In this document: positions 52,553-62,128 of the stretch, in pieces
How the letters are laid out: every line of letters starts with the position of its first letter
How positions within the stretch are numbered: position 1 is the first letter of the stretch
DNA from: Pontibacter fetidus
GTDB lineage: Bacteria > Bacteroidota > Bacteroidia > Cytophagales > Hymenobacteraceae
Direction of reading: 5' to 3'
Length of the DNA stretch: 64,000 bases
Assembly (NCBI RefSeq): GCF_010119545.1
Contig: NZ_JAAEAA010000011.1
Span: 62,001-126,000, forward strand
The notes under the pieces: generated by a model
Databases searched by the model: none
What the model saw: the letters and a program-made list of their open reading frames with translations, nothing else
Told to the model about the DNA's origin: nothing
Position numbers and translations under genes: made by a program

Positions 52553-53527
52553 TTAGTAACCCAGTTTCTGACGGACACGCTGCAACACAGGTGCGGCAAT
52601 GGCTTTTGCTTTCTCGGCACCTTCCTGTAACTTCTTATCCAGTTCTGGCAGGTTGTTCATGTAGTAGGCAAACAGCTCACGCTCTTTGCTGTATTTGCTA
52701 AGTATAAGTTCGTAAAGCGCTTGTTTGGCATGGCCATACCCGTAACCGCCTGCTTCGTAATTCTGGCGCATAGTTTCTGTATCTTCAGGGGTTGCCAGTA
52801 ATCTATATAAAGCAAAAGTAGTATCGTCGTTTGGGTTCTTTGGCTCTTCCAGTGGGGTGCTGTCGGTTACTATACTCATAATAACTTTGCGCAATGGTTT
52901 GTCAGCCTCAAATATATCGATGATGTTACCATACGACTTGCTCATTTTCTCGCCGTTTATGCCTGGTATGGTCATAATGGCGTCATCGGTTTTGGCTTCA
53001 GGTAACACGAAAGTTTCACCGTAAATATGGTTAAACGAGCTGGCAATGTCGCGGGTAATTTCGAGGTGCTGTATCTGGTCTTTGCCCACAGGTACAAAGT
53101 TGGCATCGTACATCAGAATGTCGGCAGCCATCAAAACTGGGTAAGTAAACAAGCCAGCGTTCACATCTGCCAATCCTCTACGGCTCGATTTATCTTTAAA
53201 AGAGTGCGCGTTAGCCAGCATCGGGAAAGGTGCAAAGCAATTCAGGTACCAGGCAAGCTCCGTTACAAAAGGCACATCCGACTGGCGGTAAAGTATATGT
53301 TTGTCCGTATCTAAACCCATGGCCAGCCAGGCCGCTGCAACAGAATACGTGTTGTGTTTCAGAACTTCAGCATCGCGGATAGTCGTAAGCGAGTGCAGGT
53401 CGGCTATAAAGTATAAGGCTTCCTGGTCAGCTGTTTTAGAAAACTCGATAGCAGGGCATATAGCGCCCAACAAATTGCCAAGGTGCGGTCGGCCGGTGCT
53501 TTGTATGCCGGTAAGGTAACGTGCCAT
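52553..53527 (-). CDS. trpS: Tryptophanyl-tRNA synthetase
   Basis: 324 residues. Class I signatures are STGRPHLGNLLGA (the HIGH-equivalent, residues 10-22) and GEKMSKSYGN (KMSKS). MADILMYDANFVPVGKDQIQHLE is the conserved tryptophan-pocket region. The length fits bacterial TrpRS. It charges tRNA-Trp. The gene is monocistronic with a strong terminator. No trp leader or T-box was seen upstream. Confidence 0.96.
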   Translation of the reverse strand: MARYLTGIQSTGRPHLGNLLGAICPAIEFSKTADQEALYFIADLHSLTTIRDAEVLKHNTYSVAAAWLAMGLDTDKHILYRQSDVPFVTELAWYLNCFAPFPMLANAHSFKDKSSRRGLADVNAGLFTYPVLMAADILMYDANFVPVGKDQIQHLEITRDIASSFNHIYGETFVLPEAKTDDAIMTIPGINGEKMSKSYGNIIDIFEADKPLRKVIMSIVTDSTPLEEPKNPNDDTTFALYRLLATPEDTETMRQNYEAGGYGYGHAKQALYELILSKYSKERELFAYYMNNLPELDKKLQEGAEKAKAIAAPVLQRVRQKLGY

Positions 53528-53798
53528 AGTTTGCGAATTGTGTTAAAGGTGCAAATTAACTGAAATAGCTGAAATTGCCCATCAAAAATGTAGATACCCA
53601 ACTATAGTTGTAGCCGCCGGATTTAACTGCTTTTCTGAAAGGATCTTAGTCGCAGGTTAAATAAACTATTGCTATTGACCCGAAAGATACCCTGAAAAGT
53701 TCAGGATTTTCAACTTGCAGGATGACGAGAGAGAGTTCGTACTAGTCCTGCTTTTAAGACAGGTTAAGGCTCTGTAAATTTATAGTTAAGAACTATAG

Positions 53799-54713
53799 TT
53801 ATGCGGCGGCAAGCTGCTGTTCCGGGTTACGCTTTTTGCGAAGCGAGTTGATATTTGATAATATTATGGCGGCGAGTATAAGAATAACTCCACACCACTG
53901 CACTGCAATAACCTGCTCCTGTAACACCATACTCGACATCAAAACAGCCACTGGCAATTCTGCAGAGCTAAGTATAGCACTTAAGCCAAGACCAATTTTA
54001 GGGATGCCATACGAAAAGAAAAGTGGGGGCAAAACTGTACCAAAAACCGAAAGTACCAGTCCCCATTTAAACAGCCCATTTGCTAAGGCTCCGTTAACCA
54101 GGAAAACCGGCGGGAAAATAGAAAATACAAGGATGCACGCGCCAGTAAGCAGCAATGCACTTTTGGTAGCCGGATGTAAGTTATTACCTGCAGATCCGTT
54201 AACCATCAAAAAGAAAGTATAGCAGAGCGCAGCTAACAAACCAAATCCAATGCCGGGTAAACTGATATCCTGGAAAGAGCCTGAGAAAAGGTTGCCTGCA
54301 AAACACGTACCCAGTAAAACCAACAGTACAGTACCAATTTGCAGTAAAGTAGGCAGTTTGCGTTTTATGATAGAGTCAAGTAGTAAGCTCATCCAGGTGA
54401 ATTGCATTAGCAGCAGGATGGCGATAGAGGCCGGTACAGTTTGCACGCATTTGTAGTAAAAGATACTTACCAAACCGGTGCTGGTGCCCATGGCAATAAG
54501 CTGGAGGGCTTCCTTAAGCGATGCACTGTTGCCGCGGCCATAAATCAGCCCACGTAACAGTACTATCACCCAAAGAATAATCAACCCAAAAAATACCTGA
54601 GTGCCAGTTACATCACCCAAGGTAAAGCCTTCGTTATATGCTAATTTTACGAACGTCGAAAGTATACCAAAGCTGCACGCTCCGCAAAGCACAAAAGCGA
54701 TTCCTCTGAACAT
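53799..54713 (-). CDS. EamA/DMT-superfamily transporter
   Basis: 304 residues with about ten membrane helices in two EamA repeats: about 5-145 and 150-290. The start, FVLCGACSFGILSTFVKLAY, and the loop LSSAELPVAVLMSSMVLQEQV are typical of the family. Members export amino acids, nucleosides or other metabolites; the substrate here is unknown. The stop lies within an exact AACTATAGTT (53791-53800). It is monocistronic. Confidence 0.9.
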   Translation of the reverse strand: MFRGIAFVLCGACSFGILSTFVKLAYNEGFTLGDVTGTQVFFGLIILWVIVLLRGLIYGRGNSASLKEALQLIAMGTSTGLVSIFYYKCVQTVPASIAILLLMQFTWMSLLLDSIIKRKLPTLLQIGTVLLVLLGTCFAGNLFSGSFQDISLPGIGFGLLAALCYTFFLMVNGSAGNNLHPATKSALLLTGACILVFSIFPPVFLVNGALANGLFKWGLVLSVFGTVLPPLFFSYGIPKIGLGLSAILSSAELPVAVLMSSMVLQEQVIAVQWCGVILILAAIILSNINSLRKKRNPEQQLAAA

Positions 54714-54941
54714 AGGATTGCCTTTTAAATAAACATCAAAATTTTAAAATAGAGGTAGGGCAGGTGTGCCCCAAAGCGGGTAAGCCGGGTACTCTTACAG
54801 GTCGTGCAGAACGTATCCTGTGATAAAAATTTGTGTATGTGCTAAATGTGCAGTCATTGTTTTTAATCGGGGTGCAAACATAGACTAAGATTCTTAACAA
54901 TCAAAAACTTTAGCCAATTATTTTTTACCATATGTTAGAAT

Positions 54942-55871
54942 TTACCGGGCTTCGCGGGCTTTAAGAGCAGTGTAGAGTTGCGTATAAGTGGGCGTAGGTA
55001 TTTGTAATTGCTCTCCCAGCTTTACAACATAACCCGTAAGCGAATCAACTTCTGTGGTTTTGCCTGACAAGTAATCGGAGTGCATAGAAGACGTAGTTTC
55101 GTAGGGAAGCTTTGCCATCCTGGTTGTTATCTTTTGTATGGTATCTGGCTGAACTATAATTCCTTTGGCTTTGGCAATTTGCATAATTTCATGCAAGAGG
55201 GAGTGCAGCAGGTCTATACTTTCCTTTTTCTCTAAAATAGCTCCCATGCTGGCATTAAGGTAAGAGGTAAGCGTTGCTATAGTTGAGATGAAGAGGTATT
55301 TCTCCCAGATAGTTTGCTGTATGTTTTGGGATAAGGTGGCATTAATTCCGGCGGCTTTAAAAAGTTGCAATACTTGTTCTAGTTTCGCGATCGTGCCTTC
55401 CTCCGAACCAAAAAATAAAGAATTGATGTCGCCTGAGACGGTTATGTGGCCGGGCGCTGTCAGCCTCGAAACAATATAGACACAGCCGTCCCATACTTCA
55501 TTTTCAGGATAAACAGCCTTGATCCGGTCGTAACTGTCGATGCCGTTCAGTAACGGAAGTATAACCGTATTATGGCTTATGCAGGGCTTTAGCTGCGTTA
55601 TACTTTGTTCCAGGTCATAGCTTTTGGTACAGCAAATGAGCAGGTCCACTTCGCCAATCTGTAAAGGGTCAGAGGTAACCAGCCTGGGTTGCGCAGTAAA
55701 GTTTTCAGAAGGAGTTTCTACAGATATACCTTGCTGCCGGATGACTTTTTCATTCTCGCCACGTGCTATAAAGTATACCGCCACCTCTTCTGAGTTTTGG
55801 TAATATTGCGCCAGTTTGCCGCCAAAATATCCACCCACTCCGCCGATACCGGCTATTGCTACTTTTACCAT
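54942..55871 (-). CDS. panE: 2-dehydropantoate 2-reductase family protein
   Basis: 309 residues. The NADP-binding loop is VAIAGIGGVGGYFGGKLA (4-21). LLICCTKSYDLEQSI and LPLLNGIDSYDRI mark the ketopantoate-reductase fold, and the C-terminal domain has EKYLFISTIATLTSYL and SSMHSDYLSGKTTEVDSLTGYVV, with the expected Ser/Asp and Glu. It would make pantoate for coenzyme A, though paralogues exist with other substrates. It starts 8 bases after the queuosine-precursor transporter gene ends and may be co-transcribed. Confidence 0.88.
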   Translation of the reverse strand: MVKVAIAGIGGVGGYFGGKLAQYYQNSEEVAVYFIARGENEKVIRQQGISVETPSENFTAQPRLVTSDPLQIGEVDLLICCTKSYDLEQSITQLKPCISHNTVILPLLNGIDSYDRIKAVYPENEVWDGCVYIVSRLTAPGHITVSGDINSLFFGSEEGTIAKLEQVLQLFKAAGINATLSQNIQQTIWEKYLFISTIATLTSYLNASMGAILEKKESIDLLHSLLHEIMQIAKAKGIIVQPDTIQKITTRMAKLPYETTSSMHSDYLSGKTTEVDSLTGYVVKLGEQLQIPTPTYTQLYTALKAREAR

Positions 55872-55879
55872 ATCTTTAT

Positions 55880-56674
55880 TTACTGTTCACTTTCTATAGC
55901 CGCGGTTTCTATCAGTTCCTCTGCCTGCCGGTGGCCAAGGTAACCATCTATCAGGTAATGCGCCAGGTAAAGTACAGGGGTCATAACTATAGCTACCGAA
56001 AATTTATAGATATAGTTGATGGCTGCCACCGAAAGCACCAGCTCCAGCGACCAATTGCCGAACATGTAAAAGGCTACAAACAAAACTACCAGGCTATCAA
56101 CCAACTGCGATACCAGGGTAGAACCTGTCGCGCGGAGCCATATCTTTTTACTGCCTGTATACCTGCGTAGCCAATGGAAAACCGTAGCATCCAGTAACTG
56201 CGACACCAGAAACGCAACCACCGAACCAATAATAATGCCTAGCCCTTGGCGATAAATGGAGCTAAATGCATAGTCGATGTTAAACGGGTTGCCCTGTGGA
56301 TCTTTGCTGTTAAGGTCTACCCAGAATTGGGCAGGCGGCAAACCCGTAACTATAGTTATCACCAGGAACGCATACAGTATCAGAATAACCGTAAGTATAC
56401 TTACCTTCTTCACGCCCTGTGTACCAAAATACTCATTGATGATGTCAGTAGTAACAAACACGACCGGCCAGATAATAACTCCGGCAGTCAGGTTAAAATC
56501 GAGTTTACTGCCCAGTATATCCAGCTGCGCCCCCGGCAAACCCAACAAAGCTTCTCCCGAAAATATCTTAACCCCGATCAGTTCGGCCAGCAGCGCATTA
56601 CTCAGGAAAATGCCACTCAATATCAGGAATAAAGTGGTTCGCTTCTTTTCCAGGTTGTTTGCCGTGGTGCCCAT
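55880..56674 (-). CDS. yhhQ: Queuosine precursor transporter (YhhQ/VUT family)
   Basis: 264 residues with about six membrane helices. The family pattern is clear: ILSGIFLSNALLAELIGVKIF, VIIWPVVFVTTDIINEYFG (the conserved D-I-x-x-E-x-Y/F-G), FLVSQLLDATVFHWLRRYTG and GSTLVSQLVDSLVVLFVAF. It imports queuine or preQ0/preQ1 for tRNA modification. It lies downstream of rnz, a tRNA-processing gene, on the same strand (136-base gap) and just upstream of panE. Confidence 0.92.
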   Translation of the reverse strand: MGTTANNLEKKRTTLFLILSGIFLSNALLAELIGVKIFSGEALLGLPGAQLDILGSKLDFNLTAGVIIWPVVFVTTDIINEYFGTQGVKKVSILTVILILYAFLVITIVTGLPPAQFWVDLNSKDPQGNPFNIDYAFSSIYRQGLGIIIGSVVAFLVSQLLDATVFHWLRRYTGSKKIWLRATGSTLVSQLVDSLVVLFVAFYMFGNWSLELVLSVAAINYIYKFSVAIVMTPVLYLAHYLIDGYLGHRQAEELIETAAIESEQ

Positions 56675-56810
56675 ATGTTGTGGGTTTTTATAGTTGATGC
56701 AAGGTGTATAAGGAAGTAAATTTATGCTTTCTGAGTGGCTAAATCAACCCGCTGTATTCTGCGATATGGGGTAGCGTGTTAAACAGTAAAACCGGAACTA
56801 TAACCCAGCA

Positions 56811-57737
56811 TTAGCGATGCTGGTCTACCACGCTAAAAATGCTTCCTTCTGTAGCCAGGTCAGCTTTCGGGAAAATCTCCTGTGCTTCGGTAAGTAAGGG
56901 GGTCAGGTCTTTGTAGCGTACTGAGAAATGGCCTAGCAGCAAATGACGTACCTGTGCCGCAGCGGCCATTTCGGCGGCCTGGCGGGCAGTGCTATGGAAG
57001 GTCTGATTGGCACGCTCCTCCATATCGCTCAGGAAAGTTGCTTCATGGTAGAGTAGGTCTACGTTTTGCAGGTAGGGGAGCAGGTCGGGTTTATAGCGGC
57101 TATCAGAACAGTAGGCGTAGCTTCGGCTGTGCTTTGGGTCAAGGGTAACGTCTTTGTTGGCAAGTATAAGGTTTCCCTGTTCGTCTTTTATGTCTTCGCC
57201 CCACTTCAGGCGCACCAGTTGCGGCGGCGTTAGGTAAGGCGGGAGCTTCTCTTTTATAAGTGGCCGCGGCTTAGGCTTCTCCCTGAAAATAAAGCCACAA
57301 GTTGGCACTCGGTGCTCCATAGGTATGGTGTGTACCGTTATAAGCTTGTCCTCAAATATCTTCTTGTAACAGGCTGTATCCAGCTCATGAAAAATAAGCT
57401 TAAAGCTCAGGTTAGTGCCCGAGTAGCGGAACTGCAGACTTAAGATTTCGGAAAGGCCGGGAGGGCCGAATAAGTGAAGTGGTAATTGCCTGCCCTGCAA
57501 ATGCATAGTGGAGAGCAAACCGGCTAAGCCAAAGTAATGGTCGCCGTGCAGGTGGCTGATGTAGATATTGCAAATGCGCTGATGCTTTATCTTGTATTGC
57601 ATCAGCTGCATTTGCGTACCTTCACCGCAATCAATCAGGTGTAGTTGGTTACCAATGGTAAGTACCTGTGCGGTATGATGTCTGTTTGCCGAGGGAGTGG
57701 CCGACGAACTACCCAATATCCTGAGTTCGAAATCCAC
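56811..57737 (-). CDS. rnz: Ribonuclease Z
   Basis: 308 residues of the short RNase Z type. Metal motif II is YISHLHGDHYFGL (His62, His64, Asp66, His67); other motifs are the initial ILGSSSATPSANRH, YCSDSRYKP and LLGHFSVRYKD, with His in LYHEATF. EHRVPTCGFIF is the PxKxRN-equivalent region near the substrate arm. It cleaves pre-tRNA 3' trailers. It follows the STAS gene by 15 bases and is probably co-transcribed with it. Confidence 0.95.
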   Translation of the reverse strand: MDFELRILGSSSATPSANRHHTAQVLTIGNQLHLIDCGEGTQMQLMQYKIKHQRICNIYISHLHGDHYFGLAGLLSTMHLQGRQLPLHLFGPPGLSEILSLQFRYSGTNLSFKLIFHELDTACYKKIFEDKLITVHTIPMEHRVPTCGFIFREKPKPRPLIKEKLPPYLTPPQLVRLKWGEDIKDEQGNLILANKDVTLDPKHSRSYAYCSDSRYKPDLLPYLQNVDLLYHEATFLSDMEERANQTFHSTARQAAEMAAAAQVRHLLLGHFSVRYKDLTPLLTEAQEIFPKADLATEGSIFSVVDQHR

Positions 57738-57752
57738 GGCCGGCGGCTATAC

Positions 57753-58130
57753 TTAGTCTTCTTTGTTTGTCAGGTCCTGCTCAATCTCGTGCAGAAATAC
57801 ACGGTCAATGGCTTCTTCAACAGTAGGCAGAATGTTTAAAACCGACTCCAGTTTAGAGATAGAGATCAGCTTCATTACGTGGTCCTGCAGGCTTGTAAGT
57901 ATAAGCAAACCGTTAGAAGAATTGCAAAGTCTGTTTGCGATCAGGATAGAGCTAAGCCCTGATGAATCGGTGTATTTTACGTTGTTCAGGTCAAGGATCA
58001 GGTTCGTAATTCCCTCTGCGTTCAGCTTCACAAACTCAGACTTAAGGTCCGGAGCTATTGAAGTATCCAGCTTCTTCTCATCTATCGTGATTATAGTATA
58101 GTTCTCTTTCTTATCAATCGTGTACTTCAT
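57753..58130 (-). CDS. STAS-domain protein (anti-sigma factor antagonist-like)
   Basis: 125 residues, a single STAS domain: YTIITIDEKKLDTSIAPDLKSEF, LILDLNNVKYTDSSGLSSILIANRL with the phosphorylatable Ser56/57, and LKLISISKLESVL-like C-terminal helices. In SpoIIAA/RsbV proteins this Ser is phosphorylated by an anti-sigma kinase. No such kinase lies in the window. It is encoded upstream of rnz with a 15-base gap, a link between stress signalling and tRNA processing that may be only organisational. Confidence 0.9.
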   Translation of the reverse strand: MKYTIDKKENYTIITIDEKKLDTSIAPDLKSEFVKLNAEGITNLILDLNNVKYTDSSGLSSILIANRLCNSSNGLLILTSLQDHVMKLISISKLESVLNILPTVEEAIDRVFLHEIEQDLTNKED

Positions 58131-58184
58131 AGATCTACCAATAAGGATTTAAATGCGAATGTACCAAAATATACATTAAAAAAT

Positions 58185-59159
58185 CTAATCTTTTAAACTA
58201 AAAATGTTTTGCTCAACACTTTGCGCAATGCGCTCCAGTGCCTGTTTATAATCACTTTTTACAAAGGAATGGCCCGTAAATACCTCAAATAGCTCTATAT
58301 AGCGCTTAGAGATATTTTCAATAACTTCATCCGTCATTTCCGGAATTTGTTGTCCGTCCTGTCCCTGAAATCCGTTCTCGATCAGCCACTGTCTTACAAA
58401 CTCTTTCGATAATTGCTTTTGCGGCTCACCCCTTTCCTGTCGCTCCTTATAGCCTTCGCTGTAAAAATAGCGCGACGAGTCCGGCGTATGGATTTCATCA
58501 ATAAGAAATATCTGGCCGTTTTGTTTACCAAATTCATATTTAGTATCCACCAGTATTAGTCCGCGTTGGGCTGCAAGATCGGTGCCACGTGCAAAAAGTG
58601 CCTGTGTATACTTCTCTAAATTTAAGTAATCTTCCTCAGTTACAATACCTTTTGCCAAAATTTCTTCCCGCGAGATATCCTCGTCGTGGCCTTCGTCGGC
58701 TTTGGTAGTTGGGGTAATGATAGGCTGCGGAAGCTTGTCATTTTCTTTCAGGCCTTCGGGTAATGTTACGCCGCAAAGTATACGCTTGCCGGCTTTGTAC
58801 TCGCGCCAGGCATGCCCTGCCAGGTAACCACGTATCACCATCTCCACTTTAAAAGGCTCGCATCGCAAACCTATCGTTACATTCGGGTCTGGCGACGAAA
58901 TTACCCAGTTCGGAACAATGTCGGAAGTGGCTTTCAGGTTAAGGCTGGCGATCTGGTTCAGCACCTGCCCTTTGTAAGGTATAGCGCGTGGCAGCACTAC
59001 ATCAAAAGCAGAGATACGATCGGTAGCAACTATAGCCAGCTTGTCGCCGAAGAAATAAACATCGCGAACTTTGCCCCTGTAAAAACCGGTTTGTCCGGCA
59101 AAGGAAAAGTTGGTTTCTTTAATGGCCTCCATTTGTGCGTTTTGTGTGTCGGAGAGCAA
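58185..59159 (-). CDS. purC: SAICAR synthetase (PurC)
   Basis: 324 residues; the ATG at 59130-59132 ([11 protein letters not shown]) may be the true start. Signatures: [28 protein letters not shown] (ATP loop), [39 protein letters not shown] and [13 protein letters not shown]. It joins CAIR and aspartate in purine synthesis. The length fits the longer, eukaryote-like PurC common in Bacteroidota. It is monocistronic; no purine riboswitch was recognised upstream. Confidence 0.96.
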   Translation of the reverse strand: MLSDTQNAQMEAIKETNFSFAGQTGFYRGKVRDVYFFGDKLAIVATDRISAFDVVLPRAIPYKGQVLNQIASLNLKATSDIVPNWVISSPDPNVTIGLRCEPFKVEMVIRGYLAGHAWREYKAGKRILCGVTLPEGLKENDKLPQPIITPTTKADEGHDEDISREEILAKGIVTEEDYLNLEKYTQALFARGTDLAAQRGLILVDTKYEFGKQNGQIFLIDEIHTPDSSRYFYSEGYKERQERGEPQKQLSKEFVRQWLIENGFQGQDGQQIPEMTDEVIENISKRYIELFEVFTGHSFVKSDYKQALERIAQSVEQNIFSLKD

Positions 59160-59339
59160 AGTTAACGTTATTTTTAAAGGGCAAAAAATTTACAGGTTTA
59201 CTTCAGCAAGTATAGTTGCGGGCTTTACTTAAAATACCTTGGCCTTGTATACTACCAAGTATAGGTTAAGTTTTATATTTTAAAACCTATAGTTTGCATT
59301 ATTTAATGTATTTGTAACTTTTAATACTTAGGCGTGCGG

Positions 59340-60788
59340 TTAAGCTTCCGGTTTATAGGTAGCGATGTTACGGATCATGCCCTGGAAAATGATGTAATGA
59401 AAAGGAAGCATGGCATACCAGTATAACCTGCCAGCTAAGCCATCGGGCCGGAAAGCCGCCAATTGCTCTAAGTACGCACCATCCTCCTGGTCATAAATCC
59501 TGAACTGTAGCCATGCTTCGCCGGGCACTTTCATTTCGGCATAAAGCAGCAAACGCCTTTTTTCACGGTCTGCTACCAGCACGCGCCAGAAATCTATACT
59601 ATCGCCAGCCTGTATCTCGGAAGGGTGCCTGCGGCCTCTTTTCAGCCCTACACCACCGGCCACTTTATCCAACAGGCCACGTATTTCCCACAAAAAATCA
59701 GTTTTATACCAGCCGCGTTCACCGCCAATACTCCAGATGTTATGCAGCACTACCTCAGGGTCCTGGGCCAGTTTAATGACCTGTTTATCAGTTAGTAACC
59801 CATGCTCCGGCATTTGTACAAAATCCATATAATTAAGGCGCATCGTACCACTTACCAGGGCATCTTTCCAACTGGATATAACCATGTTCTGCTCAATTTT
59901 AGCATAGGCCAGTTTTAAAGCTTCTTCATAGGTCAGGTTCTGATGCGGAATGATGTGGTGAATGCGGTTGTCCTGCACAATGGTATCGTTACGCAAACTC
60001 TCGACCAGGCTGCGGGCAATGGAAAAACTGGTGCTGGTAACAAAGTATAGCCAGTAAGACGATAACTTGGGCGTAAGTACCGGAACTGTAAAAATGAAAC
60101 GCTTAAGATGGCGTACCTCCGCCAGTTTTTCCAGCATCTGTTTGTAGGTAAGTACATCAGGGCCGCCAATTTCGAGGCGCTGTTCGTAACAAGCTGAGTT
60201 GTCTAAGGCGGCAGTCAGGTAAAAAATAACGTCACGGATGGCAAGTGGCTGGCACCTGGAATTTAGCCAGCGCGGCGTAATCATGACCGGTAGTTTTTCT
60301 ACCAGGTCGCGGATGATCTCGAAAGAAGCGCTGCCTGACCCGATGATGATAGAAGCCCGAAATACCGTTAAAGAAGCTTTTGCCTGGTCCAGTATATCCT
60401 CTACATGCCGGCGCGAACTAAGGTGCTTTGAAAGATGTGCCGCATTGGAGATCCCACTCAGGTAAATGACCTGTCTGGCCGAAGTGGTGTTTAAGTACGT
60501 AACAAAATTTTCTGCCGATGCTTGTTCTGCTTTCTCAAAGTCGTGGCCCCAGGCACCCATAGAGTGTACCAGGTAGTAGGCGGCATCAATAGCTGTTGGC
60601 AGTGTGGTTAAGCTTTCGGGTTGCAGCAAATCTCCTTTGGCAATCTGTACTTTATCTTTCAGCGTGTCTGGCAGTTCAAAACGTCTCGGGTCCCGTACCA
60701 TACAAATTACTTCGTGCTGCTGCTCAATCAGCACCGGCAATAATCGCTTGCCAATGTAGCCATTTGCTCCGGTCAAAAGTATTTTCAT
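59340..60788 (-). CDS. SDR-fold oxidoreductase with C-terminal DUF2867 domain
   Basis: 482 residues. The N-terminal NAD(P) fold starts ILLTGANGYIGKRLLPVL and continues with VYLSGIS-like strands, as in atypical extended SDRs (NmrA-like). From about residue 320 a DUF2867 domain follows: EHGLLTDKQVIKL, WSIGGERGWYKTDFLWEIRGLLDKVAGGVGLKRGRRH, GDSIDFWRVL and LPFHYIIFQGMI. This fusion is common in bacteria; the substrate is unknown. Cytoplasmic or membrane-associated. Monocistronic. Confidence 0.88.
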   Translation of the reverse strand: MKILLTGANGYIGKRLLPVLIEQQHEVICMVRDPRRFELPDTLKDKVQIAKGDLLQPESLTTLPTAIDAAYYLVHSMGAWGHDFEKAEQASAENFVTYLNTTSARQVIYLSGISNAAHLSKHLSSRRHVEDILDQAKASLTVFRASIIIGSGSASFEIIRDLVEKLPVMITPRWLNSRCQPLAIRDVIFYLTAALDNSACYEQRLEIGGPDVLTYKQMLEKLAEVRHLKRFIFTVPVLTPKLSSYWLYFVTSTSFSIARSLVESLRNDTIVQDNRIHHIIPHQNLTYEEALKLAYAKIEQNMVISSWKDALVSGTMRLNYMDFVQMPEHGLLTDKQVIKLAQDPEVVLHNIWSIGGERGWYKTDFLWEIRGLLDKVAGGVGLKRGRRHPSEIQAGDSIDFWRVLVADREKRRLLLYAEMKVPGEAWLQFRIYDQEDGAYLEQLAAFRPDGLAGRLYWYAMLPFHYIIFQGMIRNIATYKPEA

Positions 60789-61381
60789 AGGTGGGGTAGA
60801 GGTTGCTTTATACTTAGAACCGCAAAGTTACAGCTATGTTCGGGCTAGTTATCGTTTGCGCTGGATTATACGCTTTGCAACCTATAGTTTACAACCAAGG
60901 CAAAAGCCTAAACTATAGTTATTCAACCTTCGGGGGACAGTTTTTGGTAGCATGCATGTGGTGCTCAGAACTATAGCATTAAAAAAGGATTCCACTATTC
61001 AGGTATTTGGCTGGTGCGCAACATCATAATTGCTCCTCATACAGTTCGGAAAGTACTTACCATATCTTTAATTATCCGGTAAATATAGCCTTATAGTTAT
61101 GCCGGTTTAAGCTGGCTAAAAATGTTTGTTTATACTATAAAATGCCACAAAGCAGGTTGTTGAAATGGTACTGATTTATAGCAAAACAGAAGCAGCGGTT
61201 TATAAGTAAGTTGTGCGTTTTGGGAAGAATGGACGGGTAATAAACTATAGCCCTTTGTTTTGTTGGATTATATAAAGGAAGCCCTCTGGAAATTACGGTA
61301 TAAATACTGGCGTAAAATCGCGACTATAACTTGTAACTGTACGTACAACAAGTATTTACAGAAACTTGAGGAACATGCTAT
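60789..61381. other. Divergent intergenic region, about 590 bases
   Basis: A+T-rich, with several AACTATAG-type motifs including an exact palindrome at 60911-60920. I see no ORF, RNA gene or strong hairpin. It should contain the promoters of the SDR gene and of the lipoprotein gene at 61382. Confidence 0.5.
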
Positions 61382-62050
61382 ATGAAAACGATTTTACCCT
61401 TGATTATAACTATACTAACGGCTGCTGCACTTGGTAGCTGTAACCAGGATAATGTCTCTCCGATACGGAATGTACGTTTCGATCCGAAACTCCTGAACCC
61501 AATGAAAATAGCAGGCGGTTGCCCGAGCTATAGTTACTTTTCCGGCTCTAAACTCACCGACCTTGGCACCATTCATACAAACCAGCTGGTAGTTGCTTTT
61601 GATAAAAACCTGACACCAACTGAGCGGGAAAATGTGCTTAAAAAGTATGGCTTCTTGACTGGTATACTTAGCCAGCGGGCCAGCCAAAGCGGGTTAATAT
61701 TTACGTTGGGCTTAGCAAACGGGCTTAACTGCGCACAAACCCAACAGGCTATAGCAGAACTGAACAAGGATAAAGCAATTACCTATGCCGGACCTTCGTT
61801 TAAAATGGCCGATAACCAGGCAGTGGGGCTTAGCAACGAAGTAGTGGTGAAAACGGAAGCAGGAGGCGAAGCCGTTTTACGCGACCTGGCTGCCAGGTAC
61901 AATACTAAACTGGTAGGGCCATTGGGCGAGGGCACTTACCTGTTACAGCTAGATAAAAATTCGGAAGGAAATGCGCTGGATATCTCTAATGCCCTGAAAG
62001 GCCAGAAGGGTATCGCTTATGCCACCCCTGATTTTATACTTGCGCAATAG
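61382..62050 (+). CDS. Lipoprotein with two subtilase-propeptide-like modules
   Basis: 222 residues. The lipobox is ALGSC (Cys20). Two similar modules follow: about 60-145 (TNQLVVAFDKNLTPTERENVL, then KAITYAGPSF) and about 152-222 (NEVVVKTEAGGEAVLRDLAARY, then GTYLLQLD and KGIAYATPDFIL). Each has the beta-alpha-beta pattern and the IAYATPDF-type ending of subtilase propeptides such as the fervidolysin N-domain, which normally precede and inhibit a protease. No protease domain or protease gene follows, so it may be a free inhibitor. Inference from pattern only. Confidence 0.65.
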   Translation: MKTILPLIITILTAAALGSCNQDNVSPIRNVRFDPKLLNPMKIAGGCPSYSYFSGSKLTDLGTIHTNQLVVAFDKNLTPTERENVLKKYGFLTGILSQRASQSGLIFTLGLANGLNCAQTQQAIAELNKDKAITYAGPSFKMADNQAVGLSNEVVVKTEAGGEAVLRDLAARYNTKLVGPLGEGTYLLQLDKNSEGNALDISNALKGQKGIAYATPDFILAQ

Positions 62051-62068
62051 TTTCTCATTTAGTTCATA

Positions 62069-62109
62069 CAAAAAGACCTGCTTCCGGTAATTCAGAAGCA
62101 GGTCTTTTG
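62069..62109. terminator. Bidirectional terminator between lipoprotein gene and lysA
   Basis: CAAAAAGACCTGCTTC and GAAGCAGGTCTTTTG pair over 15 bases around a 10-nt loop, between convergent genes. Confidence 0.93.
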
Positions 62110-62128
62110 TGCTTATAGTTAATGCAAA

